A DNA stretch of 64,000 nt. Origin: Nematopogon swammerdamellus (lineage: Eukaryota > Arthropoda > Insecta > Lepidoptera > Adelidae). Both the position numbers and the translations under genes were made by a program. Shown piece by piece: positions 21,590 through 31,818 of the stretch. Position 1 is the first letter of the stretch. The number at the start of each line of letters is the position of its first letter. Location: the NCBI GenBank assembly GCA_946902875.1, contig OX336340.1, positions 15,825,566 to 15,889,565 on the forward strand. Reading direction: 5' to 3'. Below the pieces are notes generated by a model. It ran no database searches. It saw only the letters and a list, made by a program, of their open reading frames with translations, and had not been told where the DNA came from.

Positions 21590-21880
21590 CATACAACGAA
21601 TTAAAATTATCGGGAAGTGGCATACAACGCACAGAACTGAGCCGCACTATTTGTGAGCATTCAGCACACTCTCGAATCGTTGTCTCCCTTATACGTATCA
21701 AATTTTCATTTAACCGTCTTACTCTATCGACGTTCACAGAGCGGAAACGTAACGTGATGTATGAGGCGCTCGCGCACTTACGCTGTTTTAAATATTGGCA
21801 ATATAATATATTATAGAAGAACTCCAATCGCACCTTTCTACCGGTAAAATGTATAACGAGGGCCTGTCCAGAAAGTAGAA
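21590..21880 (+). repeat. dispersed repeat, family C
   Basis: Contains 'aatcgttgtctcccttatac', 'taaccgtcttactctatcga', 'cttacgctgtttt' and 'ataacgagggcctgtcca'. The same ordered motifs occur at 36590-37080. It is non-coding; the element type is unknown. Confidence 0.6.
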
Positions 21881-21949
21881 TGTCGTTAATTCCATACACG
21901 CTGGACTTACTGCGGATGCGTACCAATCGGTACTGCAGATCTTTCATCC

Positions 21950-22140
21950 ACAGACTCGTAAACTCTGGAATGCCCTCCATGCCCATATATTTCTCCCCGA
22001 GTACGATCTCGGGTCCTTCAAGAGGGCCGTGAATAGGCACCCTTTATCATCCATAGCACCCGAATGTCCATGGGTATCGTTAGACACCTTATGGGTGGCT
22101 TGGAGTCACATAGTCACATCGCCCTTTCAATAAAAAAAAA
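21950..22140 (+). mobile_element. non-LTR retrotransposon 3' end fragment (family L)
   Basis: Reads 'atatttctccccgagtacga', 'gtccatgggtatcgttagac' and 'accttatgggtggcttgg' to an A-run after 'tttcaataaaaaaaaa' at about 22125. Related copies lie at 35486-35650, 45740-45890 and 47505-47730; the last encodes FKRGVKRLLSGRHG, a typical LINE ORF2 C-terminus. Confidence 0.55.
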
Positions 22141-24485
22141 TTTAAAAAAATTGTGATCGAAATACATTTAGTGCTCTCTTTAATTTTTGCACTGTGTTTG
22201 TGCAAAAATGAAAGTGTGCATTTCCTCAATCGCGAAATTTACAATAAAATCTTAAATTACCTCCTCCGCCGCCGCCGCAAAAGTACTAATAGCGTACCTA
22301 CATGAGTTGTGCGACAGTTTCTCATTTTCATGGTTTCACCCTTACCGCCCACACGAAATCATCATAACGACTTGGTCGTTTTCTGGAGTGTGCGCGGGAA
22401 GACATTTAGGGCGACATTCAATCATATTCTGTCATAAATCTCAAATAAGAAGTCAGGAGGAAAAACGGCAGAATCACAGAGCAGAATACATAATGGCGCA
22501 CCAAAGACTGGTCCTAAGCACTATTTACCTACATTCATACGAGCGAGATTCATAGAAAAACGTTTTTCATTTTTTTTTCAACTTGTAGAAACATTCTCGA
22601 ACATCGCAAGCGAATTCCCATGATAGGTATCGCGGCCGCAGTTGTCGGATTAGACTTAGTATTTGCAAACCTGACATAATCTGAAAAGACACTTCAGATT
22701 TAGACACGAACTGTGTCATAAACTTGTGTACATTTCAGTTATCTGACAGAGCAAATCAAATAAACTCGTCGTCTCCCATGAGCAAATCTAAAAGGATCAA
22801 TCTCTAGACGAACTAATGAAGAACTTTGTAAGTCGACGTCGCAAGTGGAAGATCGGTTGTCGACCTGACACAGACACCGTCTACCGTCCCCTCGCGGCCT
22901 ATTAAAGTCAAATTATACGAATTTAGGAGTTTCGCCTGGGATTGTCGAGCTGAACCGAACCTCCTTTCCCTTGCGCCGACGGAAGGACCGAGTTTTTTAT
23001 TCAATAACTTGCAACGATGGAAACTTTTGCGTGCGTTCGTAAACTATTTACGTGATTCACGTCGCATTTTTGTCATAAACCTTTTTTTAGAGTACTTAGC
23101 AGATACGTCTATATGCCTACATAAAAAACATTAATTTCTCTAGACAAAGAGTTCTGATTTATCCATATTAACAAAAGTATACCTTGTATCCGCGAAAGAT
23201 CAGCATTGCGCAGCACAACGCCTAAACCACAGAATACTAAATCCTAAACTGGCTCCCTCCCACATTGGTACTTTTCTTCATTTACATGGAGTATGTGTGT
23301 ATGTATGTGTAATGTATGTTTATGTGTATGTGTATGTGTAAAGAAACACGATCCTATTCAATTTTTTCTATTCCAATCCTTGCTTATGTTATATTATGTT
23401 TCTCTATATACGAGTACGTTTCTATAGAGTTTCGTCGTAGTTTCTCAAGCCTGGACTGGACTGAGGCACTATTAAAGTCTAGGTTGTTAGAAGTATCCAT
23501 GGGCACGATTGCAAGGCAGGCAAACACAATAAAGCTTTCATATCCTATACCAGGCGACCGGCCACAGTGTCGTTAGTGGCTACAATGTAGCAACGTATAT
23601 AACGGTCACATTACGGCTGTCATATATGTAGTAGTGATGTCTGGTTTTCTCGTTAGCATTTCTTCCTTGCGGTTCGGACATACACGGTTATTCGTACATA
23701 TATTATAATTTCAAGTAGATGCTCGTGATCAATACTTATTATTTGAGGTTATCATCTGTGCTAGAGGTTACGCTGTGTTAGGCTGTGGTAGGTCCGACAA
23801 TAATAAGACATGCCACAGTATTACAAAATAGGTATGCCATAAATAACTAATACAATCCGAACCATCCACGCCTTGTCATATCCATTAAATCTTATTGGCC
23901 TGCTTGTAAGCAAAACCTTTAGTTGAATTTTTTTTATTATGTATGACCTGAGTGTGTATGACTATGCCTTAATAGGAAAATCAATGCATGCATGCTGTTT
24001 AAAAACTAGATGAAAGTTCTTTTGAATTACTTTTAAATGTAGAGTATGTTCAAAAATTCACTTCAAACAGATAAGTTAGCGGAAACACGCCAGAAACAAA
24101 TTACTCGTTGTCTTGTCGAGCGAGGGCAGGCCGGTGCTCGTTTTCTCTTCACATTTTGTAATCGTGCTGTTTGTAGTAGGTAAAAAAACACTTCTCTAAA
24201 TTGCTTCTTTAATTTAATCTAATTGCAATTGCAAAATTTAGGAAAAATTGCAAAAATTAAAACATAATTTTTAAAAATCTTTTTTTATATTCTTGAATAG
24301 ATAGCCTCAAGTAACGTCAACATCTTTATGTAGGTATACAAGTAACATTGGTATATAATATTTGTCTGAAGCGTTAAACGTAAATCATTTTTATTTTTAT
24401 GCATAATTCAGTTATTCTTCCGGAAGAGGAGCACGAAAAATCAGTGCCTTGTAAATAATGAAACGGAGACTAATTTATCACTCGG
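22141..24485. other. intron sequence, no gene recognised
   Basis: Mostly AT-rich. A (TATG/TGTG)n stretch lies at about 23288-23340. Short ORFs show no motifs or convincing splice sites. Confidence 0.3.
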
Positions 24486-24639
24486 TTAAGTAACCGGGTT
24501 TTCCTTCTTTCTTAGCCTTTTAGCGCTGGCGGTGCGGCAAGCGACCCATTCCCGTCCGCCCGATTCCGGGGAATGAAAGTTTAAATGTTTAATAAGATCT
24601 CGTAAATTCCTACCTTCATCGGCGCCGCAGCGAGGCGCC
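24486..24639 (+). promoter_or_regulatory. GC-rich island, possible alternative promoter and 5' UTR
   Basis: This CpG-rich stretch runs into the ATG at 24640, with an in-frame TGA at 24574-24576 and no other in-frame ATG. It follows about 2 kb of AT-rich intron. Its position directly upstream of a candidate first coding exon suggests a promoter and leader. No TATA or initiator call is made. Confidence 0.35.
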
Positions 24640-24745
24640 ATGACACCGACGACCGTCTCGTCGCTGCTGGGCCGAGGCGTCTTTGAACATTTGACGAATA
24701 ATATAACAAATTCGGCTGCCAATTTTCGCCATCAGGCTGCAACTG
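24640..24745 (+). CDS. candidate alternative first coding exon (1b) of the PDZ-protein gene
   Basis: ATG to a strong GTAAGA donor at 24746 gives 35 codons plus one base, again phase 1. The peptide begins MTPTTVSSLLGRGVFEHL and ends ANFRHQAAT. It joins in frame to the 34380-34499 exon, just as exon 1a does, so transcripts from this island would carry a different N-terminus. Support is the phase match, donor and GC-rich context. A minus-strand open frame crosses the same bases and is treated as a shadow. Confidence 0.4.
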
Positions 24746-24844
24746 GTAAGAAACTTCGCTAGACACTTTTTTACGTTCACTTATTCTATACTCGCTTTTG
24801 CCCGCGACAAAAACTAATTTTAGTCTGTTTTTTTTTTTATGTAA

Positions 24845-24985
24845 TCCGGCATGGCTCAGAGGGGCCAAAGCACATGCTCCAACCAGCCAATATATGCGAG
24901 TATGGCATCTGCCTCTGAGAAGGCAGGTGCCATACCGGAGACTTCCCTTTGGATTGCTAGCTATGCTGCACTATAGGAGAACACA
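24845..24985 (-). repeat. dispersed repeat, family H
   Basis: The minus strand reads 'gcatagctagcaatccaaag', 'ccggtatggcacctgccttc' and 'ttggctggttggagcatgtg'. The same order occurs on the plus strand at 52085-52205 with moderate divergence. The type is unknown. Confidence 0.5.
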
Positions 24986-25035
24986 GCCGAGGCTGCTATG
25001 CGGTCATCTTACATCCAGTACGGTGGTACAAACTC

Positions 25036-25100
25036 ATCATCATCATCAGCCTGTATCGGTCCACTGCTGGACATAGGCCTCTCCCAAGGTACAAACTCAG
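25036..25100 (+). mobile_element. RTE-like LINE 3' end fragment
   Basis: 'catcatcatcatcagcctgt' followed by 'ccactgctggacataggcct' duplicates the signature at 20436-20500. It is truncated at 'cccaaggtacaaactcag'. Confidence 0.5.
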
Positions 25101-26139
25101 TCGGCTACAATTTGAGCCTGCCACCTAGTAAGGGGCAAGAGAACGGAGCTACAGTTTTACACCGGTTCCGAATGATGAAGCAGCAGGCGTAGGTATGTAG
25201 GTAGTCAGTTCTCCCAAACCTTTCCGTTATCTGGACGCCTTCTACAGATATAAATGTTTCATGATGCCCTTATTCGCGTTCTCAACTGGAATGGGTACTC
25301 AACATCTTGAATACTAAACTTTATTTTATAGATTTAAAACTGTCTAACTTTAGAACAGCCCTGAATAAGGACGTTCATCTCTCTTTCGCCGGAAAATGAA
25401 TCAGTTGCTCTAAAGCTGTTTGTTGCCTCTGACGCTGTGACTCAATATGGACTCAATGCTTCTAAAACTGTCTTTCGCGACTAGATTCTGTTACTGTTCG
25501 ACTATAATTAGGTATATCGCCAGGATAGTTAACTCATGGCAGTATGATTGATATGTAACCTATAGGTTTAAATTTTAGATAGACCTACGTTGCTTGCTGC
25601 TTCTGCAAAATTAAAATATATGTGTACCTACTTCAAAGTAAACATTCATAAGCAAGTGATTCAAACATCGCCGATAGTAAAACTCTGTAAACAAAATCAT
25701 AAATTTAAATTAATTTAAAAACAATTATTTGTTTAATATGTAGATTTATATTTTGTATTTTTTTTTTATTGATTTGTTCCGGATATACAAACAATTACAT
25801 ACATGTAGGAGTTATAAATAAGGTAAAGAATTTACACGAATTAGAGATATTATGTATGTAACCAGCGCCGCGCCGGTCTATTATATTGTCTATTAGTTGT
25901 TTTATGTTACATCCATAAGTAACTCGTATAAATATACTTTATAGGACTGAACTTCAGGTATCCTACCTAGCCATTTAAATGAATTCTAATTGCACTAAAT
26001 CTAACCACTATCAAATCAACACGCAAATCACACACAATATTGCCTGAATACAAGTCTGAAGTGATCAATCAAGTGCAGATTTTTGGTATGATTGGCAGCC
26101 AATCATACAAAAAATCTACCCAATATTAAAGCCCATCAT
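25101..26139. other. intron sequence, no gene recognised
   Basis: AT-rich. Nothing beyond weak repeat-like motifs at 25105-25165. Confidence 0.3.
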
Positions 26140-26290
26140 TAGCTACATCTCCTACTACAATATAGACACCTTGATGAAACTACGTGCCATGTCAGTGCTC
26201 CCCTTCGGTCGTGCCGGCAACACTGAACTAGACGGAAAACACGAACTATTTACGTAGCCGTTTCAACCGACCGATACCGCCACAATCCAC
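26140..26290 (-). mobile_element. 5S-type SINE body fragment
   Basis: 'cgtgccatgtcagtgctccc', 'cgaactatttacgtagccgt' and 'caaccgaccgataccgcca' match the SINE body in reverse orientation. Both ends are truncated or diverged. Confidence 0.6.
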
Positions 26291-26499
26291 AAAATCGCTA
26301 ATTAGATATAGGTAACGCATAAACTGAATCAGGACGCGACGTCAAACATTCGATGAGTGCCGCTAGAATAGTCTTCGCTCAAATCTCTTTCGTTTACTCG
26401 TAACGCTGCTAGCGTGTAGAGACAGTGTGGCCACCGGACTGAAAATCCTGCCAAACTTCTTGGCTAATTTCATTATAGTGTTCTGAATGCATAAATACA

Positions 26500-26800
26500 T
26501 ACATACCACACTCTGTATCCCGACAATCGGTAGTGCCGACAGAGTAATCGGTTTTGTGCTGCTTGCTTTATAAATTTGAGCTTACAGATAAGCTTTGCTC
26601 TTGTAAATAACAGCACAACACCGACCATCACGATTAGCAAAGTATTCTGACGAGATACTATCAAGCAGCAAGTGAGACATGAAGACTCACCTGTTGCATG
26701 ACTCGGTGAAAAGACCGTGCTAAGGTGAGAGGTGGCGATTCTGTCGCCCTTTAGCACGGCACCTTGTCCTTATACCTTAGTCGCTTTTTACGACATGCAA
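26500..26800 (+). repeat. dispersed repeat, family B
   Basis: Starts near 'gtatcccgacaatcggtagt' and runs through 'agcacaacaccgaccatcac', 'gtgctaaggtgagaggtggc' and 'cttataccttagtcgc'. It parallels 41590-41880. It is probably a non-autonomous element, but no terminal repeats are identified. Confidence 0.6.
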
Positions 26801-26899
26801 GGGGAGAGATTGACTATTGATTGGACTGAATATAGGTTGGTCGAAATCTTTAAATTTAGCCAAAAACCTCAACGTGAACACAGCTCACTTCTCGCCGTA

Positions 26900-27069
26900 C
26901 AGTACCCGACAGTAAGTAATGAACATGGAGCTTTAGAAAGAGACAGTCCGGTTTTAGAGCGTCGTCTCTGTCGCAAGAACTCTCATGTCTCTGTGCGACA
27001 GGGACGACGCTCTACAACCGAATTGTCTCTTTCTATAGCTCGATGTACATTATTTACTGCCGGGTACTG
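26900..27069. mobile_element. 170-bp MITE with long inverted repeats
   Basis: The ends are 'cagtacccgacagtaagtaa' at 26900 and, inverted, 'cagtacccggcagtaaataa' from 27069. The pairing extends about 73 bp inward to 'ctctgtcgc'/'gcgacaggg', with roughly 85 percent identity by eye. Almost the whole element folds into one hairpin. No target-site duplication is obvious. Confidence 0.65.
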
Positions 27070-27436
27070 CACCTACATTCGCATTACTAGACTCAACGTA
27101 TAATCGCGTATGTCAAGAAAATCGCACGTAGCCGCAGGACGTTTCTTGCTATATCATACATAATACAGACAAATTGATCGTTGCAGCCGACAAGTTGTTA
27201 TGATTCATGCGGAGCTGGCGACCGGCCAACTTGTATGCCCGCTTCTGCCGGCCGCTGCCTTCTACTGTTGTGTCCTGCCCAACTTGTGGCATATCAAGGG
27301 GGGACAGAGGCTACCGCCCTTTACCTATACATCAGATTCGCTAAAATGTGTATTTTACGGTTTTTAGCTGTTTTTTACCGTATCCGGTACCGGACGAAGT
27401 AACTATTAAGTAATCTGTGGTACCAGACCCTATTAC
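27070..27436 (+). other. unassigned sequence ending in an interrupted R1 repeat
   Basis: No gene is recognised. The end ('accgtatccggtacc' and 'gaccctattac' at 27426-27436) resembles one side of an R1 repeat whose other side resumes at 30579. Confidence 0.4.
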
Positions 27437-27689
27437 CACAGCATATATATGGCATATATATGGCTAAAGCAGTATGGAAACTAGGCCTATTTGTTAAAAT
27501 AAGTACCTACGCTCCATTGGAGCGTTAGGGACAGTTAGGGATGTCAATCAAATTTTTTTGTAAAATTGTAAAATTATTATTTATTAAAACATTTATTTAG
27601 GTTCTTTAATGTAATGACCAAATAATCAATATAATCAATCATCAATAATAAGTTCAAAACGTGGTTGCTATAAATATGAATTGATATAA

Positions 27690-28619
27690 CTTTTCTCGAC
27701 TTTTGTCAACTTTTATTAACTTTTGTAAATTGTTTACAACTTTTGTCAGCTCTTGTCAACCATTGTAAATGTTTGTCAACTTTTCTCATCTTTTGCCAAT
27801 TTCAGTCATCTTTTGTCAACTTTTATCGACTGTTGTCAAGTCTTGTCAATGTTTGTCAACCTTGGTAAACTTTTGTCAGCTTTCGTCAACATTTGTCAAC
27901 TTTCGTCAACATTTGTCATCTTTTATCAACTTTTATCGACTGTTGTCAACTCTTGTCAATCTTTGTCAACCTTGGTCAACTTTTGTTAACTTTCGTCAAC
28001 ATTTGTAGACTTTTGTCATCTTTTGTCAACGTTTGTCAACTTTTGTCTATTTTTCTCGTTTTTTGTGAAATTATGGCCACTTTTGTCATCTTTTATCAAC
28101 TTTTCTCATCTTTTGCCAACTTCTGTCACCTTTTGTCAACTTTTATCGACTGTTGTCAACTCTTGTCAAGTTTTGTAAACTTTTGAGAACTTTTATCAAC
28201 TCTTGGTAACTTATGTCAACTCTTGTCAACTTTTGTCAACATTTGTCAACTTTTGTCAACTTTCGTCAACTTTTGTCAACTTTCGTCAACTTTCGTCAAC
28301 GTTTGTCTACTTTTATGGCTTTTGTCGACTTTTGTTAACTTATAGCCACTTTCGTCATCTTTTGTAAATTTTTGCCAACTTCTATCAGATTTTGTAAAAT
28401 TTTAACGACTGTTGTCAACTTTCCGAAATTTTTGTCAACGTTTGCCAACTTCTGTCACTTTTATGAACTTAGGCCAGCTTCCGTCAACTTTTGTCAACTT
28501 TTGTCATATTTTTTGTCAACTTTTGCCAACTTCTCTCAGCTTTTGTCAGCTTTTATCATATTTTAACCACTGTTGTCAACTTTTGTCACTTTTATGAACT
28601 TTTGTCAGCTTTCGTTAAC
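27690..28619 (+). repeat. 10-bp minisatellite, left array
   Basis: Degenerate tandem copies of ttttgtcaac with higher-order order such as 'ttatcgactgttgtcaactc', 'tttgtcaaccttgg'. It is the inverse of the unit and of the higher-order pattern in the right array. Because 10 is not a multiple of 3, all three frames encode the same 10-residue repeat; the ORFs here are not genes. Confidence 0.9.
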
Positions 28620-29085
28620 AAGGAGTTGACAAAAGTTGACAAGAGTTAACCAAAGTTGATAAACTGGACAAAAGATGGGAAAAGTTGACGAACGTTGACA
28701 AACAGCTGACATAAGTTGACAAAAGTTGACAAAATATGAAAAAAGTTGACAATACTTAGTTCACATTAATTAACAATAGTTGACGAATGTTGACAAACGT
28801 TGACAAGAGTTGACAAAATTCACCAAAGCTGACAAAAGTTCATAAAAGTGACAGAACTTGGCAAAAGTTGACAATAGTGGTACCACTATTGTCAACTTTT
28901 GCTTATGGTTAACTCTTGTCAACTTTAGTCAACTTATGTAAACTCTTGTCAACTTTTGTCAACTCCTTGTTAACGAAAGCTGACAAAAGTTCATAAAAGT
29001 GACAAAAGTTGACAACAGTGGTTAAAATATGATAAAAGCTTACACAAGCTGAGAGCAGTTGGCAAAAGTTGACAAAAAAGACGTC
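28505..29085. repeat. nested inverted repeats at the centre of the foldback element
   Basis: A perfect 42-bp palindrome with GGTACC at its centre occupies 28861-28902. A second, larger inverted pair surrounds it off-centre: about 28505-28647 against about 28938-29080. For example 'gttaacaagga' at 28613-28623 is the inverse of 28962-28972, with only a few mismatches over more than 100 bp. The orientation of the minisatellite switches several times here, consistent with inversion or template switching. Confidence 0.8.
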
Positions 29086-30360
29086 GAAAGTGGCTATAAG
29101 TTCACAAAAGTCGAGAAAAGTATACAAAAGTTGACAAACGTTGACAAAAGATGACAAAATGTTGACGAAAGTTGACTAAGGTTGACAAACAAACACAAGA
29201 GTTGACAACAGTCGATAAAAGTTGACAAAGATGACAAATGTTGACGAAAGTTGACAAAAGTTGACCAAGGTTAGGTTGACATTGACACGAGTTGACAACA
29301 GTCGATAAAAGTTGACACAGGTCAATAAAAGTTGACAAAAGATGATAAAAGTAGACAAAAGCCGACAAAGGTTAACAAACATTGACAAGAGTTGACAACA
29401 GTCGATAAAAGTTGACAAAAGATGACAAAAGTTGACAAATGTTGACGAAAGTTGACAAAAGTTGACCAAGGTTGACAAACATTGACAAGAGTTGACAACA
29501 GTCGATAAAAGTTGACAAAAGATGACGAAAGTTGACAAATATTGACGAAAGTTGACAAAAGTTGACCAAGGTTGACAAACATTGACAACAGTCGATAAAA
29601 GTTGACGAAAGATTACAAAAGTTGACAAATGTTGACAAAAGTTGACAAAAGTCGACCAAGGTTGATAAACATTGACAATAGTTGACAACAGTTGATAAAA
29701 GTTGACAAATATTGACGAAAGTTGACAAAAGTTGACCAAGGTTGACAAACGTTGACAAGAGTTGACAACAGTCGATAAAAGTTGACAAAAGGTGACAGAA
29801 GTTGGCAAAAGGTAAGAAAAGTTGACAAAAGTTGACAAGAGTTGACATAAGTTACCGACAGTTGACAAAAGTTCTCAAAAGTTTACAAACTTGACAAGAG
29901 TTGACAACAGTCGATACAAGTTGACAAAAGGTGACAGAAGTTGGCAAAAGATAAGAAAAGTTGACAAAAGTTGACAAGAGTTGACATAAGTTACCGAGAG
30001 TTGACAAAAGTTCTCAAAAGTTTACAAAACTTGACAAGAGTTGACAACAGTCGATAAAAGTTGACAAAAGGTGACAGAAGTTGGCAAAAGATGAGAAAAG
30101 TTGACAAAAGTTGACAAGAGTTGACATAAGTTACCGAGAGTTGACAAAAGTTCTCAAAAGGTTACAAAACTTGACAAGAGTTGACAACAGTCGATAAAAG
30201 TTGAAAAAGGTGACAGAAGTTGGCAAAAGATAAGAAAAGTTGACAAGAGTTGACAACAGTCGATAAAAGTTGACAAAATGTGACAGAAGTTGGCAAAAGA
30301 TGAGAAAGTTGACAAAAGTTGTCAACATTTGTCACAAGTTAATATAAAGTGACAACAGTC
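28975..30360 (-). repeat. 10-bp minisatellite, right array with higher-order repeats
   Basis: Tandem gttgacaaaa units. Variant units recur as higher-order repeats. The 'gttgacaacagtcgataaaa' pair starts at 29201, 29291, 29391, 29491 and, in variant form, at 29581, 29681 and 29761, giving mostly 90-100 bp periods. Then about 29900, 30040 and 30180 give 140-bp periods, and 30249 is a short one. The two domains differ in unit order, so they expanded separately. Confidence 0.9.
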
Positions 30361-30582
30361 GAAAAACGTTTGTAAATTTTTTTTTGCATTCTAAAAGATC
30401 GCGGACTGTCCGTGGCGCATGCAACAAAAACAAACACGACCATTCGGACGCGGCACCCGCGACTGATTGTTTGCGACATTCGCTTCGGGGCCTTGTTGAG
30501 GCGTGTGTGTGTGTGAGTGCGTCGTTTCGATCGTTTTGTACGTAGTTTCCATACTGCTTTAGCCATATATATGCTGTGCTCT

Positions 30583-30740
30583 ACGCCGCGCCGTCTGTCT
30601 CTCTGTCCGAGGGCTGTATCTCTTGAACCGTAATAGGTAGCCCGTTGAAATTTTAACAGAATATGTTTTATTATAATAGCCGATATAACAACAAATAATA
30701 AAAAAATAAGAAAAAGTAAAAAATTCATGGGGTTCTCATA
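30583..30740 (-). repeat. dispersed repeat R1, right part interrupted by the foldback element
   Basis: 'ctacgccgcgccgtctgtct', 'gagggctgtatctcttgaac' and 'taataggtagcccgttgaaa' continue to 'ataacaacaaataataaaaa'. Compared with the copy at 9890-10110, the expected sequence left of 'cctacgccgcgccg' is missing here, and a similar piece is found at 27426-27436 instead. Confidence 0.6.
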
Positions 30741-31110
30741 GAAGAAACCAAAAAGTGTATGCGCGCGCGCCAGCTACCGAATAGAGTGTGGATCATTTTA
30801 ACTAATCATGAATTTTAACTAATATGAAGCATTTCATAACACGCCATAGATGGCGTGAGTGGCGCTAACCATGACACGGCGATACGAAACCCTCGGTGCG
30901 CGAGTTCGACTCGCACTTGGGCGGTTTTTTTATATATTTTTTTTTTTGACACCTCCCTTCGGCCTACTATTCCAGTCTCGAGTGTGATAGGACCACATTG
31001 ATTACATTAAATTATCAATTAAAAGCAAGAAAGAAATACAAAAATATCTAACAGCGATAACAAAATAATCACATCTGATTTATAACTATAACGGAAAAAA
31101 CAAAGACAAA
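30741..31110. repeat. R2/R3 start fragment in unassigned sequence
   Basis: 'gaaaccctcggtgcgcgag' and 'ttcgactcgcacttgggcgg' at 30886-30925 are the inverted start of the common R1/R2-type repeat. The rest is AT-rich with a short (GC)n at about 30760. No gene is seen. Confidence 0.45.
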
Positions 31111-31480
31111 CATTTTGAAAATCTGAATAAATTTATTTTTAACTCTTTTAGTTAATTATTATCAATATAAAAGCTGGTTTTTAATAAAAGAAATTTACTT
31201 TTATTTATTTTTTACTTTTTAGTATTGTATGATGGCAAAAATGTCATCTAGGGCCAGAGCACTTGTGAAGACAAATCAAAGGAGCCGAAACACCATGGGG
31301 TTACGTCGTTTCGCTACACGTTCCTGTGGCCATCTTCCAGCTCCATCGTCAGACCAGCTATGACATGATTTACATATGTATGCAAAATTTCAGCTCAAGC
31401 GAACACCGGGAAGTGGGTCAAATTTAACTTGTAAGATTAGATTACCCACAGACACCGGGACAGGTGAAACTAAATACAAG
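31110..31480 (+). mobile_element. retroelement tail-like repeat, family E
   Basis: From 'ttttagtattgtatgatggc' through 'gttacgtcgtttcgctacac', 'ttccagctccatcgtcagac', 'cgaacaccgggaagtgggtc' and 'gattacccacagacaccggg' it runs parallel to 46370-46725. The 'ggctccatcgtcaga' core is shared with the 121-bp tandem repeat at 8941-9235. An R1 fragment follows at 31490-31640. Confidence 0.55.
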
Positions 31481-31675
31481 CTTGTAATATTAACAATTTT
31501 GTTGTCATACCCGCCAAAATAACACACATTCTGTGAAAATATCAACCGGCTATTTATTACGGTTCAAAAAACACCATCGGACGGACAGACAGACAGACAG
31601 CCGGCGTAGGCTTAGTAATAGGGTTCCGTAACCTAAAAAACTATTTAAAAAAATATAAAAATTTGCCTAAAAATG

Positions 31676-31818
31676 TATGAAATAAAAAAAAATCGAACCC
31701 TAGAGTTGAAGGCGGTGCTAAAGAAGGCTACACAAATCACAAAGGATATCATCCACTAATTTTTTGCTTGCTCTATCAACGCCTTCAACTCCAGGGTTAG
31801 ATTTTTTTTTATTTCATA
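31676..31818. mobile_element. 143-bp hairpin element
   Basis: 39-bp arms at 31676-31714 and 31780-31818 ('tatgaaataaaaaaaaatc' ... 'agttgaaggcg') are inverted with two mismatches, around a 65-bp loop. It is MITE-like and has no coding capacity. Confidence 0.6.

Larger units (their letters stand above)
27437..30578. mobile_element. Foldback-like element built of inverted 10-bp minisatellite arrays
   Basis: The element is 3142 bp. Terminal inverted repeats are 27437-27483 and 30543-30578: 36 matched bases starting 'cacagcatatatatgg', the left one with an extra 11-bp copy of 'catatatatgg'. The core is a 10-bp unit (gttgacaaaa and variants) in one orientation at about 27690-28619 and the opposite orientation over most of 28620-30360, with a short flip at 28881-28974. 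Flanking sequence left ('ccctattac') and right ('ctacgccgcgccgtctgtct') resembles two halves of a single R1 repeat, which fixes the borders. Drosophila FB elements have the same design: inverted repeats made of short tandem units including 10-bp ones. No transposase ORF is present, so it would be non-autonomous. No target-site duplication is clear. Confidence 0.7.

Noticed and set aside
27753..30328. Many overlapping ORFs of 60-230 codons encoding a repeated FVNFCQLLST-like peptide
   Set aside because: They are a by-product of a stop-free 10-bp tandem repeat that reads the same 10-residue cycle in every frame. No start, splice or composition supports a protein.
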